From Trichostrongylus colubriformis (lineage: Eukaryota > Nematoda > Chromadorea > Rhabditida > Trichostrongylidae), in assembly GCA_963978905.1 (NCBI GenBank), contig OZ022258.1, positions 36,083,282 through 36,147,281 on the forward strand: a DNA stretch of 64,000 nucleotides, written 5' to 3'. The notes under the pieces were generated by a model that saw only the letters and a list, made by a program, of their open reading frames with translations, was not told where the DNA came from and did no database searches. The position numbers and the translations under genes were made by a program. Positions 30,541-41,995 of the stretch are shown piece by piece (position 1 is the stretch's first letter; each line of letters opens with the position of its first letter).

Positions 30541-33500
30541 GTGAACAAAGAAAATAACGACCGAGAGATTATCTTACCCGTACGGTCAAGCGGGAGACCT
30601 GATTACGATTACTTTTGGAGATGCCTCTTTCTTAATATCTATGTATCCCCAATTTGGTGGATTACCGAAGGATGTACAGGCATTTGTAGTTTGATTACAA
30701 CGCACCTTCTGCATTATCATCGACCATAATACATTGCAATAGTGTTATATACAGAAAAATGTGGGCGCTACATAGATACTGTCTCAATCCTGAACCGTTG
30801 AGGTCCGGTGGAAACACTCCTGCTAGAGGGTGAAAGAGTGCACCGCGACATAGTGGATTGCTCACTTATGATACCGCGAGGTCATAACCTGCTGTATCGT
30901 TTCAAGAGGCGCTTATCTATGCTTTGTTCTAACGTAGTAACTCGAACAAACATGCCATCATTCATTCTATATGCCAGTTCATATGAAATGGATGAGAGAT
31001 TGCGGTTGTGAATCTGCAACACTGGTGCAGTGCGAAAATGGCGGTTCATGGGGGCAGTGAATCAAATCGTCAACAGAGGAATAGCGTTCACCAGTGTGGG
31101 TGGAACACTAATGGTAAGACTACTAATATTACACATATGACACCGTGTTTTACTTCAACACATCACTTGGCAGGTCTCCTTGTACTTGATACTGTAGCGT
31201 GGATAGTCACCTATGATTGATAAGTGGACGGATTACGTGTCGCAGAGATTCTCTTATATTCTATTTCTACCATGACTGGGCGATCCGAGTAGCATGAGAA
31301 GATGACTGCAGCGCCTCGAACGCAGTTGTAGCAATTTTGTAGTGATGATGGTTTTATGTCGCATTCTTCGCTGTCGTCCATGATCTCTTTATGCTACATT
31401 GCTTATTTACTCTTTGTTGCATGGGTGAAGGTTTTTAGTTCATGAAGTGTACAGTAAGATAATCACGCAACTACTGTAGGTCATTTCGCACCTCACCTCC
31501 ACTTCCTAGCCCTGCTTGTGGGGTGAGCATATTTGACCGCCTGCACACTTTGTTGACCTTTTAGATGCAAAAAATAATGCACATGTACAAGTTGAAATTG
31601 TGAAAGCTTATCATTAAAGAAGTCCTACGTAGAGTGCAGTAAAACCTCGTTGACACAAATCAAACTTCCATGTTTAACAGTGACCTATTATCACGCCACG
31701 CATGTGTGCCTGAAAATACTCGCTTTGTCAGTTCTGTCAGATTAAGGGTAAATGGACATCTCACTCGCTTCTAGGGGGAACTGAGTCATGGGACGTGATG
31801 AAATGGGTGAGGGGAAGGTGGGGGTAACATATAGAGAATCGGGAGTTTGACGAGTGACCAGGAGAAATAAAAGTTTGAGCAGCAGCCGGTGTGAGATTAA
31901 TGCTGGAAGGAGAGTAGAAAAAGGTATTGAAGGTGTGTGTCGTTGAGGGTTAGTGTTGGTAAAGAGAGCGAAGTTGGATATGAAACGGGAACTAATGGTG
32001 CGGAAAATGGGTTTTGTAGAACGCATGCGGTTGTGCTGGGGTGGTGGGAGTGGCAGAAGTTTGGAGAGAACGTTGCAGTGTAAGTCTGGAAGGATGCTTA
32101 TGTGAAACTAACACCTATGAAAAGTGATGAACTGTTCTCATCGAACCTGCGTGAATAACTATTATATAAACTTTCACAAAGTTATAAGTAAAAAAAGGAA
32201 CATTATGTCAGGTACAGGTGTAAGAGGCCTACCCCCTGAATTAAATCCTTTAAAAACAAAGTGAGCAGTAGGTGTAAGCAATCAAATAGGGGCACCTTAC
32301 AGGCAGCGCAAGGAGGTGCGAGGTGGGCGAAATGACTCACACGGCAATGTGAGTGAAATGACCCCCCTGTGATTATCTCATCGTATACCTACTGTGCATC
32401 TTGTGGACTGTAGGTGCACATCCTTGTGAGAGCAACCACAACTCTGCATATGATCTCGAAACTCCCATTATCGTTCTGGGATGCACGACTGAACAATATA
32501 GGGGAGGGCGGTTTTCTACAAAACTCATCTTCCTGCTGCTGCTAACATTTTCCAATAGCATTTCGCTTCCGTTTTGAAATACGAGCATGAGCACCTGCTT
32601 TCGACGTTGCATTTCGATTTGTTAGAGGCACTTTAACTTGAAGGACATCGCAGACTGAAGAAGTCTTTCTTGTCGATTATGGCTACCTCTGATTAGTAGA
32701 AGTTCGTAGTTTCTATGAATATTGTGCCTAACATAGCGATTGGTTGTATGGTGACGAATATTAGCGTCGTATTCGCTGTCTTCATTACGTGCGTTGTTTG
32801 CGTGTTGATCGTGATTGTGTCTTAAATCTTTGCTCCTTCAGCTATCAGAGCGGATTTGTGCCACTTCGAGCAGTGGGGTACTTAATAATTTTCTTCGTTC
32901 CTTGGCTTAGCGTTAGAGCCCCACAATATGTAGAACAAGTGTAGGTGGTTTCAAAAAAATCCGTACGTGTCGCGAAATTCAGGGTCTCTCAGACTTGTTG
33001 CTGTTGTGTTCACAGGTTCGCGAAGAACAAACGCCCGTTAGAAGATATCGCCTTACTTATTCTGCGACTATGTTGACGCCTCTTGTGAAAAGAGCGCGAC
33101 CGAGTTACAAGTCAAAAGTACTTGCTGTAACTGTAATTCCATGTTTCTAACTGTTTAGTCCTTGTTCCGAAGACCAATGCTAACTCGCGGTCGTTTTCGC
33201 ACACAATCAGTGTAATGGTGCTTTCTTGTAAATTTTAGTAGTCGGTTTCGTGTGATGAACGAGAGCGGACTGTACTGTTCGCGTTGAAGGACGCGTGTAC
33301 TGACACGTTTCTCCATTACAGATCATGCCAGCAATAATCACGCTAAATATGATCATTTTCGAGCTCGCTGGTAGCGTTGGCAGGCTTGTCTTTGTAAAGC
33401 TTTCCTTCGCCTCATCTTTTGGGGATCAATATGACCTATTAGTAGACCATTAATTATTTTGCTTTCTGATATTCTGTTTTCCTCCAAAACGTATCCAGCA

Positions 33501-34430
33501 TTGTTTGTAGAGGACATGTCGCATGGTTATCAACACGGCAGCGAAAATATAGCGAAGATGAGTGCGAATCGCATCGCAATATTCCTAACGTCGTTCGAGG
33601 AGCACAGTGCAGATTCTGACGAACTCTGCTCACATGGTGCATCGATTTTTTTTGCCAGAATTCTTTGGAGGGCATATTATAGTTCCCGTGTACTGTTTGG
33701 AATCACAATCGTACGCATCTGATAGTTCGTTGACTGACGAGATACATGAATTGTTATCACTCCTGTTATGTTCGCTCCTACCGAAATTATCGCACACTCT
33801 TTATACTTCGATATAAGAATCACAACTTCGAAGTTTCGCACTTATGACGAACGCAGTCGAGGAGGTCGATGAACATACAATAACGGCGTGCAGAACAACG
33901 ACATCGCGATGATGACGGAGACCAATCAGAGCTGCAAAAGCAACAGTACTCAGTACGCTACGCGAAGACATCACCGTTCGGAGCGCAATCGAGCTCGAAC
34001 AAGTAAGAAATTTGACCTCAGCCATCTGTGAGAGCGTTCACTCGAGAAAGAGGGACGAAAAAGGTTATATGGCAGTCGACAAGTGTTGATTTCCGACCGT
34101 TATGTAAAACGAAGAGCTGCAAATTGTGATGTGATTGCGGAACATAAGATATTCAAGACTATTTTGAAAGAATGCTCCGTGAAGTCCAGAGCACCCTGGT
34201 CGATTCGTGAAACCAGTTACGATTTGTCACCCGAGTGAATGACGTCCAAGGACGAGTTTTAAGGCTATGCGAATATGCCCTGGAGTTTGGACAGGTCTCG
34301 CGAATATTTCCATTTAGAAGTCTTCAGGCATACTCAACAGAGATGACAAGTTTATACTCAAGAATGAAAAGGTAAAGAAAGTATGATAAGACATGCCGAG
34401 ATCTCAATCTTGTTTATTATGAATCAGTAT
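30541..34430. other. No recognisable gene
   Basis: About 3.9 kb with only short, motif-free frames on both strands. No terminal repeats or splice-site clusters were recognised. Confidence 0.45.
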
Positions 34431-34819
34431 AAAAGCTGATTGAACCAGTGTGGTTCACTTTATTTTCAAGTAACAATGGTCAATAAAGGTGAGCAATCCG
34501 TTTCTTCTACCTTGCAGCGAAGGAAAACACCGAGCCACAGTATAAAGTTAATTCCGATAAACCTTTTGCGGAGCAGTGGGTCTGTACTATTCGGATTCAT
34601 GCCCGCAAGTTCAAGAGGGCAACGAATGGTATCGCATAGTACACCGATAGGGCCCATGCGAATACTTCATGGAGAATTTTCCTCCAAATCGTTGCGCCCA
34701 AGGAGATGCTGGCACTGTGCGAAGCATTGTGGGAGAATTCCTCCGAAGGCGCATACCGAACTGAGTCAATTACACTGGCTCATCGTATCGCGCAAGAAAA
34801 TGGCTATTCACAATGTGGG

Positions 34820-35464
34820 AAACCGACGTGGCATAGACGACGAGCTGGAACGGAGTTTGGACAGGAGGAAGCACGTGCGAAGATACCTTTTTGCGTCCCT
34901 TTCATATCGGATGAAATGAGCGCGGCCATCCGCGCCTGTATCCGGAAAGCGGATCTCCAGGACGACGTACGAGTGGTTGAAATACCTCCTGAAAACCTTA
35001 AGCGACGTTTAGTGCGGAACCGTCTCTATGACCGACTCTGCCAAACCCCTTCCTGCATAATCTGCCCTCACGGAAAGGAAGGTGACTGCATGGTTTCAGG
35101 AGTTGTATAATTGATCACTTGCCAACAGTGTAGGGAGGAATATGTAGGGGAGACAGGTCGACCACTCTGTATAAGAGCTCGGGAACACCTCGATGGACTT
35201 AAGAAGTCTAGAATAACCACTCCCTTAGGCGAGCACAGGGTCCAACACCATGGAAATGCCGACGTTGAAGTTGAGATCACAATTCTAGCACGTGAACAGG
35301 AGATCTCAGCTCGCAGGACTCTTGAAGCATTGTGGATTAAGGCAAAGGACCCTAAGATCAATAGGAAAGACGAACGCGTGGCCATTACTAGAGAGTTGGC
35401 ACCGTTTGCAGACTTGTGTGGCCTTTGCCCTACGCGGTCGAACCCCCCTGGGGGATTCCCATAA
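34820..35464 (+). pseudogene. PLE thumb region and GIY-YIG endonuclease, one stop
   Basis: The frame 34706-35110 holds PFISDEMSAAIRACIRKADL, RRLVRNRLYDRLC and a CQTPSCIICPHGKEGDC Cys cluster, matching the thumb/linker of PLE proteins. A TAA stop at 35108-35110 interrupts what should be one frame. It continues as LITCQQCREEYVGETGRPLC (GIY-YIG core) with RAREHL and ALWIKAKDPKINRKDE (C-terminal catalytic and Asn region). Apart from the stop the domain is well preserved, so this copy is younger than the 2000-5420 one. Confidence 0.8.
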
Positions 35465-35684
35465 GAAACCTAACCGGACCTTAACCTTGCGAGCTTCAAA
35501 AACACATATAAACATCAACACAAGAATCCTGGCTAAAGGTGCCATCTTATAGCTCCACAACCACAAAAGGTCGGTGGGTTTCACTGTATCTCTTAGGATT
35601 CATTGGCCCTTAGATTTCTTTTATAACTCGAAATAGGGTATTCGACGTTTTGTATCACTGATATGTTTTGGCTCATTGCAGACT

Positions 35685-35715
35685 CTGAAGAAGGCGATTG
35701 TGCCGAAACGTTGGT
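35685..35715 (+). ncRNA. Hammerhead-ribozyme-like core in the PLE tail
   Basis: CTGAAGA, a short GGC/GCC stem, then GAAACGTTGGTC. This follows the type I hammerhead order CUGAUGA - stem II - GAAA - one-base-pair stem III (C-GUUG-G) - UC. One core base differs (CTGAAGA for CTGATGA), which may abolish activity, and stem I is not evident. Hammerhead motifs are known in PLE terminal repeats. Confidence 0.5.
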
Positions 35716-35740
35716 CGAATAAATACAATATCAATCTCGG

Positions 35741-36079
35741 AGGCTCAACGAAAAGTCATACTCATTGTGGGAGAGTCGTCGAGGACCTCATGCAAGGCGA
35801 CGAAGTGTACCACCGTATCCTTTGCGCAGTTCCGGCATGAGAATGGAAGAAAAAGTGAATGCCATTCAGAAAGTAAGGCAGTCAGTGTAAGAACTGTGCC
35901 GTAGCGAAGTGTTGACAAGTCAAAGGTTTCCAGTGATACATTTTTGGTGAGCTGTTCCGTTCATGTTCATTTTTCACTGCTGCAGCTTGTACATATAGCG
36001 GTGCTGGGATCCCCGCTTACTTACAAAGAGTTTGTAGAATGAAAGAGGTTCAGTCAGGATTTATTTGATAAAGATAGAG
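35741..36079. other. No recognisable gene
   Basis: Short spacer between the PLE tail and the Gypsy A 3' LTR. Nothing is recognised apart from the TAGAG target duplication at 36075-36079. Confidence 0.5.
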
Positions 36080-36195
36080 TGTTATGACCAGTTCTTGTCA
36101 AAGACTTTATTGGAGGAATCGAACTAAACCTCACACGGTCGAGGTGTTTACACCTCGACAAACATGATAATTGAACAACCTACATTTCCATAACA
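36080..36195 (-). repeat. Gypsy A 3' LTR
   Basis: 116 bp, TGTTATGG...GTCATAACA on the minus strand, with CAATAAAG as a poly(A) signal. It is about 80-90% identical by eye to the 5' LTR. The polypurine tract lies at 36196-36207. Confidence 0.88.
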
Positions 36196-36223
36196 CCTCT
36201 CCCTTAAGATAGACGCCTCGAGC

Positions 36224-39200
36224 CTACGTCTTCTTCTTGGGGTCGACCATCAGTCGCTCTGGTGCGCGTTGTAGTTTGAGCGAGCGTTGACCTGTAGCTT
36301 CTCCCGTCGGTAATGCCGTTGCTTCGGAGGTATCCACTGACAAAGGTTGTGTGGTTTTAGCTATAGGATATGTTGTCCTGGAATCTTCTGATATACACAT
36401 TGGGTTTGAATTGGGTAGAAGCGGTAGATCGGCGGGGTCTGCCGTTAAGTCTAGCTCGTGTGAACAATCTCCAGCGTTTAATCGTAACTGATTCGCGTGA
36501 CCTTTCCAAACTTGTCCGCCGACCAACGAACCGTGAAGATTGTCGTGATTTTTCCGTATCTCTTTGATATTCGACCTTGTCCGTCGATTTTTTTGAATGG
36601 TTGTCTCTAGTTCATACTGAGTCGCCAACGTTGAACTCCTTCCTCGGGCTCCATGATGGCGGTTACTATATTGTTCCTCCATTCTACGATTACGAGTGCT
36701 GTCGCGTGTCGCAGCTGATGGCTTCAAAAGACTCAGTCTGGTCCGGATTTCTCTTCCCAGAAAGACGTCGACCGGTGATTCTCCTCCTGGTGTGGATGGA
36801 CATGAAGTGTGACGGTACATCAGCAGAAATCCTTGTAGTGCTTCAGCTGGCGATAAGTTTTTCCTGGTCTTTTAGAAGTTCCTTCAAAAGTATCGACGAA
36901 GGGTTCTGCTTGCCCGTCAGACTGAGGGTGACTTGTTGGAGTTTTTATGTGTCTGATGCCATTTGTGTTGCAGAAGACTCGAAATCTTTGGAAGTGAGCT
37001 GAGGTCCGTTATCTGTTGGGCGAAAAGACGGCGTAACTCTCTGATCGTACTGTATGTCGTTGTTGATGACATTTCGACAATTTCTGGCCATTTCGAGTAG
37101 GCGTCGACGACCACGAGATACATTTTTCCATGTATAGTCCAGCGAAATCGGCGCCATTTCCTGGCAGCGACGACAAGTTTTAAGAAAACTCTCAATGTCG
37201 TGATGATGTTCATCCAGCAAACGCTGTTTCTGGTGTGCATCGTCATACGAGTCGTCCCTGGATGTCCGTTGTAGAGTGTCCGTCGCTAAGTAAGGCGTTC
37301 CGTGGAACATACGGGATCATGCAATCTCCGACAAGTAGGCTTTCGCTCTGTGTAGATAATGGTTCCTTGAAGGAGTTGAATTTTCTTGTAGTCTCGGATT
37401 TCTTTGGCCACCCTCCACTCTTCGCGGGATTCGGAACATTTCGTATAAATGGGTACTCTTTTCTTGCTTCCGAAAATCGCTAGAAGTGGTTTTGAGCAGT
37501 GAAAAGCTTGAACTCGCGTCCACAGATATAACGATGAAATTTTCTCAAGGCAAACGTGATGGCGAAAGCCTCCTTTTCTACTTGACAGTAGTTCTTTTCG
37601 GCAGCTGTTGGAGAATGGCGGACGTGATGAGTTGCTTTCTCCGTTCCATCCGAAAAGCGGTGGCTGATCACTGCCCACCCCATACTCCGGTGCGTTGGCC
37701 GCGACGACGATATCCTTTGTGGGATCGTAGTGAGTGAGCAGAAGATCCGGGGCCAGACATCCTTGGCACGTTGGAATGCGTCTTGACACTCGCCAGACCA
37801 CTAGAACGGGACGTTCTTTCTCAGCAAATCATCCAACACTGCACACAGTTGTCGTATCTCACTGATGAAGTGCCTGTGATAGTTGAGCATCCCCGGGAAC
37901 GATCGTCCCATGTCTGTGAGGCGTGGCATTTTGCGAATTACCTCGATCTTGGCAGGAATGGATCGGCGTCCGGTAGCATCGTTAATATTTCCTAGTTCGA
38001 AGTTGAGGCTTCAGGAAATTGCATTTTTCGATCCAAACACGGAAGCCATAATCGGATACTTTTTCGAACAATGCTTCGAGATTGGCGACATGCTGCCCGA
38101 TATCGTGGCCAGTGACAATTACAACATCGAGGTATGCAGCGCAGCCTTTGAGTCCGTAAATCATGGAATCGATGATTTGCTGGATGATGCCGGGCGAAGA
38201 CTTGTTACCAAATGGAAGACGATTGTAGCGTGAGAGTCCTCTGTGTGTATTTGTGGTAACAAATCCTTCGTATCGTCGTCGACTTTAACTTGTAGATAAA
38301 CATCTGCGGGGTCTATCTGCGTGAATGTTGTACCGCCACTGGTTTCGTGAAAACGTCGTCCAGGGTTGCTAGAGGGTGTTGATGCAACATGAGAGCATCG
38401 TTCAGGCCCGGTGAAAAATCAGCACAGAGTTATAATTTCCGGTTTGTTTTCTTGATGGCGATGATCAGTGCTGCCCAGGCAGGGTGTTCGACTGTTGAAA
38501 GTACCTGTTCTGCGAGTAGGCGGTCCTTCGTCTAGAGTGGCGACGTATGTGTATGGCACAGGCTTCTTCTTCAAAACAGGTCGAGCATTTGGCTCCAGCT
38601 GAAGGGTTGCTTTCGTCTTAGTACATCGTTCGAGTCCTGTCTCAGACACATTAGAGTAGTTGGCTTTCTGCTTAGCGACGATTGCTTTCGGCAGGGAGCC
38701 GCAGGATCCCCTACCATGGTTACACCACTGATGTATCTTTGCATTGGTTCTCCAACTCAGGAGTCCTCTGTATCCATTTCCAGCCGAAGATGTCGAGGTT
38801 GTTGGTGACGTAACAACCTCGTCCTCGATGTTTCTTCCCTCTGAGCTCCACAGCGCAAAATCAATCAATATGGATCCATGCGTTGGGATTCTTGCTCCAT
38901 TCGCGGCGTTTATAACCGTGTTGCACTTTTGTAGTTGCGGTTTACCGAGTATTTCCCGGCTCGATTTGGAGATCACGGTTATCGTTGTGCCAGTATCGAA
39001 TAAGAGATTCATTAGATGACCATTTACTTCAACTTTCAGGTCTGGTTGGGTGTGTCTGCGTGAGGCAGCCTCGATGCTTTCGATCGGTAGCTCTTTGTCC
39101 CGTAACGTCTGGTCTGCGTGCGTGACGGTGATGTTTCCTGAATTCCAGATTGTGCACTGCAGTAGAGCCCATTAGTTTTTTCTTTGTTTCTTTGGTCCTG

Positions 39201-40000
39201 CTTGTATTTGAAATTCCTCCTTTCCTTTCTCTTATTATCATAGTTAATCGTAGCACTGTCGTTGGTTGCGTTATCCACCATTCTTGCCTCTTCTTCGTAT
39301 GCCTTTATAAGTTCACATTCAGCAGTACATCCTTGATCTTAATTTCCTCACCTGATTCAGTCTCCTATGCAGCCGTGTTCTGTAGTCCGCAAATTTGGCT
39401 TCCTGGAATCCAGCAACGTTCAAATATGGCGTCAGAACAACGTGTTCTGACAAGCGTTTTAGCTGTAAAGTCCTAGTGGTCGTACTGAATCTTGAGGCAT
39501 TCAAATCGTGGACGGAACCATTGTCATACCAAAGCTCAAAAGACGATTCATTGTGGCAATTGCTTCATCACGGGAGAGGTCTGAGGTGACTTCAGTGCAA
39601 TCGAACCGCAGAAAAGCTTGTGGCTATCTTCATCCAGACGGCTGACAGTTAGTCGAGGCTTGTTTTGCTCGTCTAGGTCCATGCAGTCGTTGTCGAACAC
39701 GTCTTTCAAACGCGTGTACCAGATATCGAATGTTTTCCGTTTTCCGCATCGAAACTGAATCTATCAATGCGTCGGCACAGCGATTCAAAAATGCTATGCT
39801 TTGCAGTTGCTGGGTTCGCTTTCAATCATCCGCATTTCCATCTTCTCAGAGGCGCGCATGAAAAAGTCAAACGTCTCCTTCTGCTGCTTCTGCATGCACT
39901 CCAGTGCCTTTTCCTGCTGCTTTTGCATGAACTCCAGTGCCTTCTCCTGGTGTTTCATTCGGCTCTCTATGAGGGGGAGAATTTTGGCCAGCTTGTCCAT
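36224..40000 (-). pseudogene. Gypsy A gag-pol remnant
   Basis: Gag begins at about 40000 with a Gln/Lys-rich coiled-coil-like segment (EKALEFMQKQQEKALECMQK). Protease is at 39012-38900 (LLFDTGTTITVIS, active-site DTG kept). The reverse transcriptase catalytic box at about 38124 reads AAYLDVVIVTG, Val replacing the second Asp of YLDD. RNase H sequence (LLTHYDPTKDIVVAANAPEYGVG) covers 37800-37500. Integrase keeps the His/Cys zinc motif (HHHDIESFLKTCRRCQ, about 37200), and its C-terminal region is open at 36820-36224. Several frameshifts separate the domains. Confidence 0.85.
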
Positions 40001-40024
40001 GAGTTCATCGGTCTGATCGGTAGT

Positions 40025-40142
40025 TGTTACGACCAGTTCTTGTCGAAGACTTTATTGCAGGAATGAACTAAACCTCACTCAGTCGAGATGTTTATGTACA
40101 CCTCGACAAACACGATAACAAACAATCTTCATTTCCATTACA
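40025..40142 (-). repeat. Gypsy A 5' LTR
   Basis: 118 bp, starting TGTAATGGAAATG and ending GTCGTAACA on the minus strand. It shares the GCAATAAAGTCTT poly(A) block with the 3' LTR. Just inside lies ACTACCGATCAGACC, a candidate primer-binding site related to those of elements B and C. Confidence 0.88.
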
Positions 40143-40147
40143 TAGAG

Positions 40148-40757
40148 CAATGGCATAAAAGTCGATGGGGCGATGGAGCGAGACTTATTCGAGCAAGTCT
40201 TCTGACGAGTACGCCCTCAAGTTCTTAAAATCCCAAGGGATCCAAGACACTACATACTGAGTGACTGGATAAACCGTAATTTATACAAGTGTTAGACTCG
40301 CGAAAAGAAAAGAAAGGGCTGAAATGGAGGCCAGAAGAAGAGAGTGAAGGAGAATACTGCTGTTGCACTCATGTATTTTGAAGGAAAAGTCTTAGATTTG
40401 CTCCCCACTGAGCAATGACCCGTGAGTGCTGCTTTGTTATAGCGAAAGAAATTTAGCGAATGCGATGTTTAAGGTAACGTTTAAGGTGGTTAGCGCAGAA
40501 ACACCATGTGCGCTTAAGTGTCAAGCAGCCATTCGAGGCTTTGCTAACATCTTGGCAGACGAAAAGAAACCCAATCTCTGCGTAGCGCTCGTGTGAGTAG
40601 CGAGAACTCACCCTTAGCCATAGACGTGGTTCCAAACAGTTTAGGCTCAGGAGCTAATCAAGGCAAACAGGCGTGCCATATCCTAATGCACAGCTCACCC
40701 ACAGCTCAGCCAGCATTCGAAGCAATTTTTTTTCGGTGCTTAAGCTTGCTTGAATAC
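40148..40757. other. Sequence between Gypsy A and the B/C nest
   Basis: No gene is supported on its own. The minus-strand segment 40752-40654 stays open to a TAG and is in phase with 51382-51181 once elements C and B are removed, so it is probably the far half of a disrupted older element or exon. Confidence 0.45.
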
Positions 40758-40797
40758 TGTTGTAGATATGCAACATATCTGTTATTTACTAGGATGG
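40758..40797 (+). repeat. Gypsy C 5' LTR, first 40 bp
   Basis: TGTTGTAGATATGCAACATA through CTAGGATGG matches the start of the right LTR at 51011. It is cut at GATGG by element B and resumes at 46652. Confidence 0.88.
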
Positions 40798-40991
40798 TGT
40801 TACAGGGCTCATGTGTTCACCAATGGAACTTATGCCTGTTATCCATGGCCGTGATCTGATACACATATTGCTTTGATCATGACCGTATATAAGCATCTCT
40901 CTCGCAGTAGGCTTCACTTTTATTGTGGAATTCACTGTCCAGCATAAAGGTCTATTACTCAACTGTTCTTGCCGTCTATACATCCACAACA
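40798..40991 (+). repeat. Gypsy B 5' LTR
   Basis: 194 bp, TGTTACAGGGCTCATGTG to CATCCACAACA. A TATATAAGCATC promoter-like box lies near 40890. Confidence 0.92.
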
Positions 40992-41038
40992 TCTGGCGAT
41001 CAGTTACTACGCGGCTCAGCTGATTTGAATCAGAAGCA

Positions 41039-41995
41039 ATGGATGCTGATACACTACGTACTATCCTAGATGCTCAAGCGGCTAATCAACAGAGTATGCT
41101 CCGCGCCATTATGGACGACATGAGAGGTATGTTTTCCAACAAGATACCTAGTCAGACGGCAGCCCACAGTACTTCGACAGAGTTTATCATCAATTCACTC
41201 TTCTGACGTCTACTGGCGTTCGCCCATAATCCGGAGAACGGTTGCACCTTTGACATTTGGTATGGGCGCTACGAGGACATCATTAGGCAAGATGGTGCCT
41301 CCCTCGATGATGCTGCGAAGGCACGCCTCATCGTTTCGAAACTAGACGCAGCCGCCTACGCTCGGTTCTCAAACCACATTCTCCCAAAGAAGCCTGCTGA
41401 GATTCCACTCGAAAACACATTGAAGATACTACAGGAGCTATTCGGCCACAACACTTCGGTTTTCTCTCGTCGATATGCGTACCTGAGACCGAAATGCAAT
41501 GAAGAAACACTCCGCGACTACACGGGATTGGTTAACCGACGTCATGAGATGGCAGAGTTTAACGTCATTACAGCCGAACAAATGAAGTGCCTAGTTTGGA
41601 TCTGCGGTCTAGCTGAGCAGGATTACACCGAAATCCGCACGCAGGCTCTCCGCAAACTAGAGTGCAACCCACACACTACACTGAAGGAACTTAGCTCCGA
41701 GATCCAACAGACCTTAGATATTCGGCAAGACGCAAAACTTCTTTGCAACTCCTCTTCCGTACCAATACCGATACCTGATGTCAATGCGGTCAAGGTCGAG
41801 AAACACCGACACAAGGAACCACCATCACCCTGCTATCTCTGTGGAGGAGCCCATTGGGCCAAAGTGTGTAGTTTCACAGAAAAACGCTGTCATGCGTGTA
41901 ACCGCATTGGACATAAGAAAGGATTCTACAAAACTTCAATAGAAGGAGAGCGACGAATCCAAAGAAGAACACTAAACGAGCAAACAGAGTCGTAG
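41039..41995 (+). pseudogene. Gypsy B gag with two zinc knuckles, one in-frame stop
   Basis: ATG at 41039 opens MDADTLRTILDAQAANQQSM. A single TGA at 41204-41206 interrupts an otherwise open 318-codon frame ending TAG at 41993. The capsid-like part contains TFDIWYGRYEDIIRQDG and LVWICGLAEQDYTEIR, conserved in nematode Gypsy gag. Two CCHC knuckles follow: CYLCGGAHWAKVC (intact) and CHACNRIGHKKGFY (last Cys replaced). The pol frame overlaps in -1, as is common for Gypsy frameshifting. Confidence 0.88.

Larger units (their letters stand above)
34480..35740 (+). mobile_element. 3' part of a second Penelope-like element
   Basis: Contains the C-terminal half of a PLE polyprotein (34706-35464) followed by a 3' tail with a hammerhead-like core (35685-35715) and GAATAAATAC. 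The 5' half, with the catalytic Asp motifs, is missing or unrecognisable before about 34480. The opposite orientation and different sequence from the 2000-5420 element indicate another PLE lineage or copy. Confidence 0.72.
36080..40142 (-). mobile_element. Ty3/Gypsy retrotransposon A, complete with LTRs, mutated
   Basis: 4063 bp on the minus strand between two short LTRs (TGT...ACA). The 5-bp duplication TAGAG occurs on both sides (36075-36079, 40143-40147), marking a clean insertion. The order on the minus strand is gag (from about 40000), protease, reverse transcriptase, RNase H, integrase, then a polypurine tract AAGGGAGAGG abutting the 3' LTR at 36196. That order defines Ty3/Gypsy. All coding parts carry frameshifts or stops. 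Confidence 0.9.

Noticed and set aside
36224..36820. A 198-codon minus-strand frame as a host gene
   Set aside because: It is the C-terminal integrase part of Gypsy A, directly upstream of its polypurine tract and 3' LTR.
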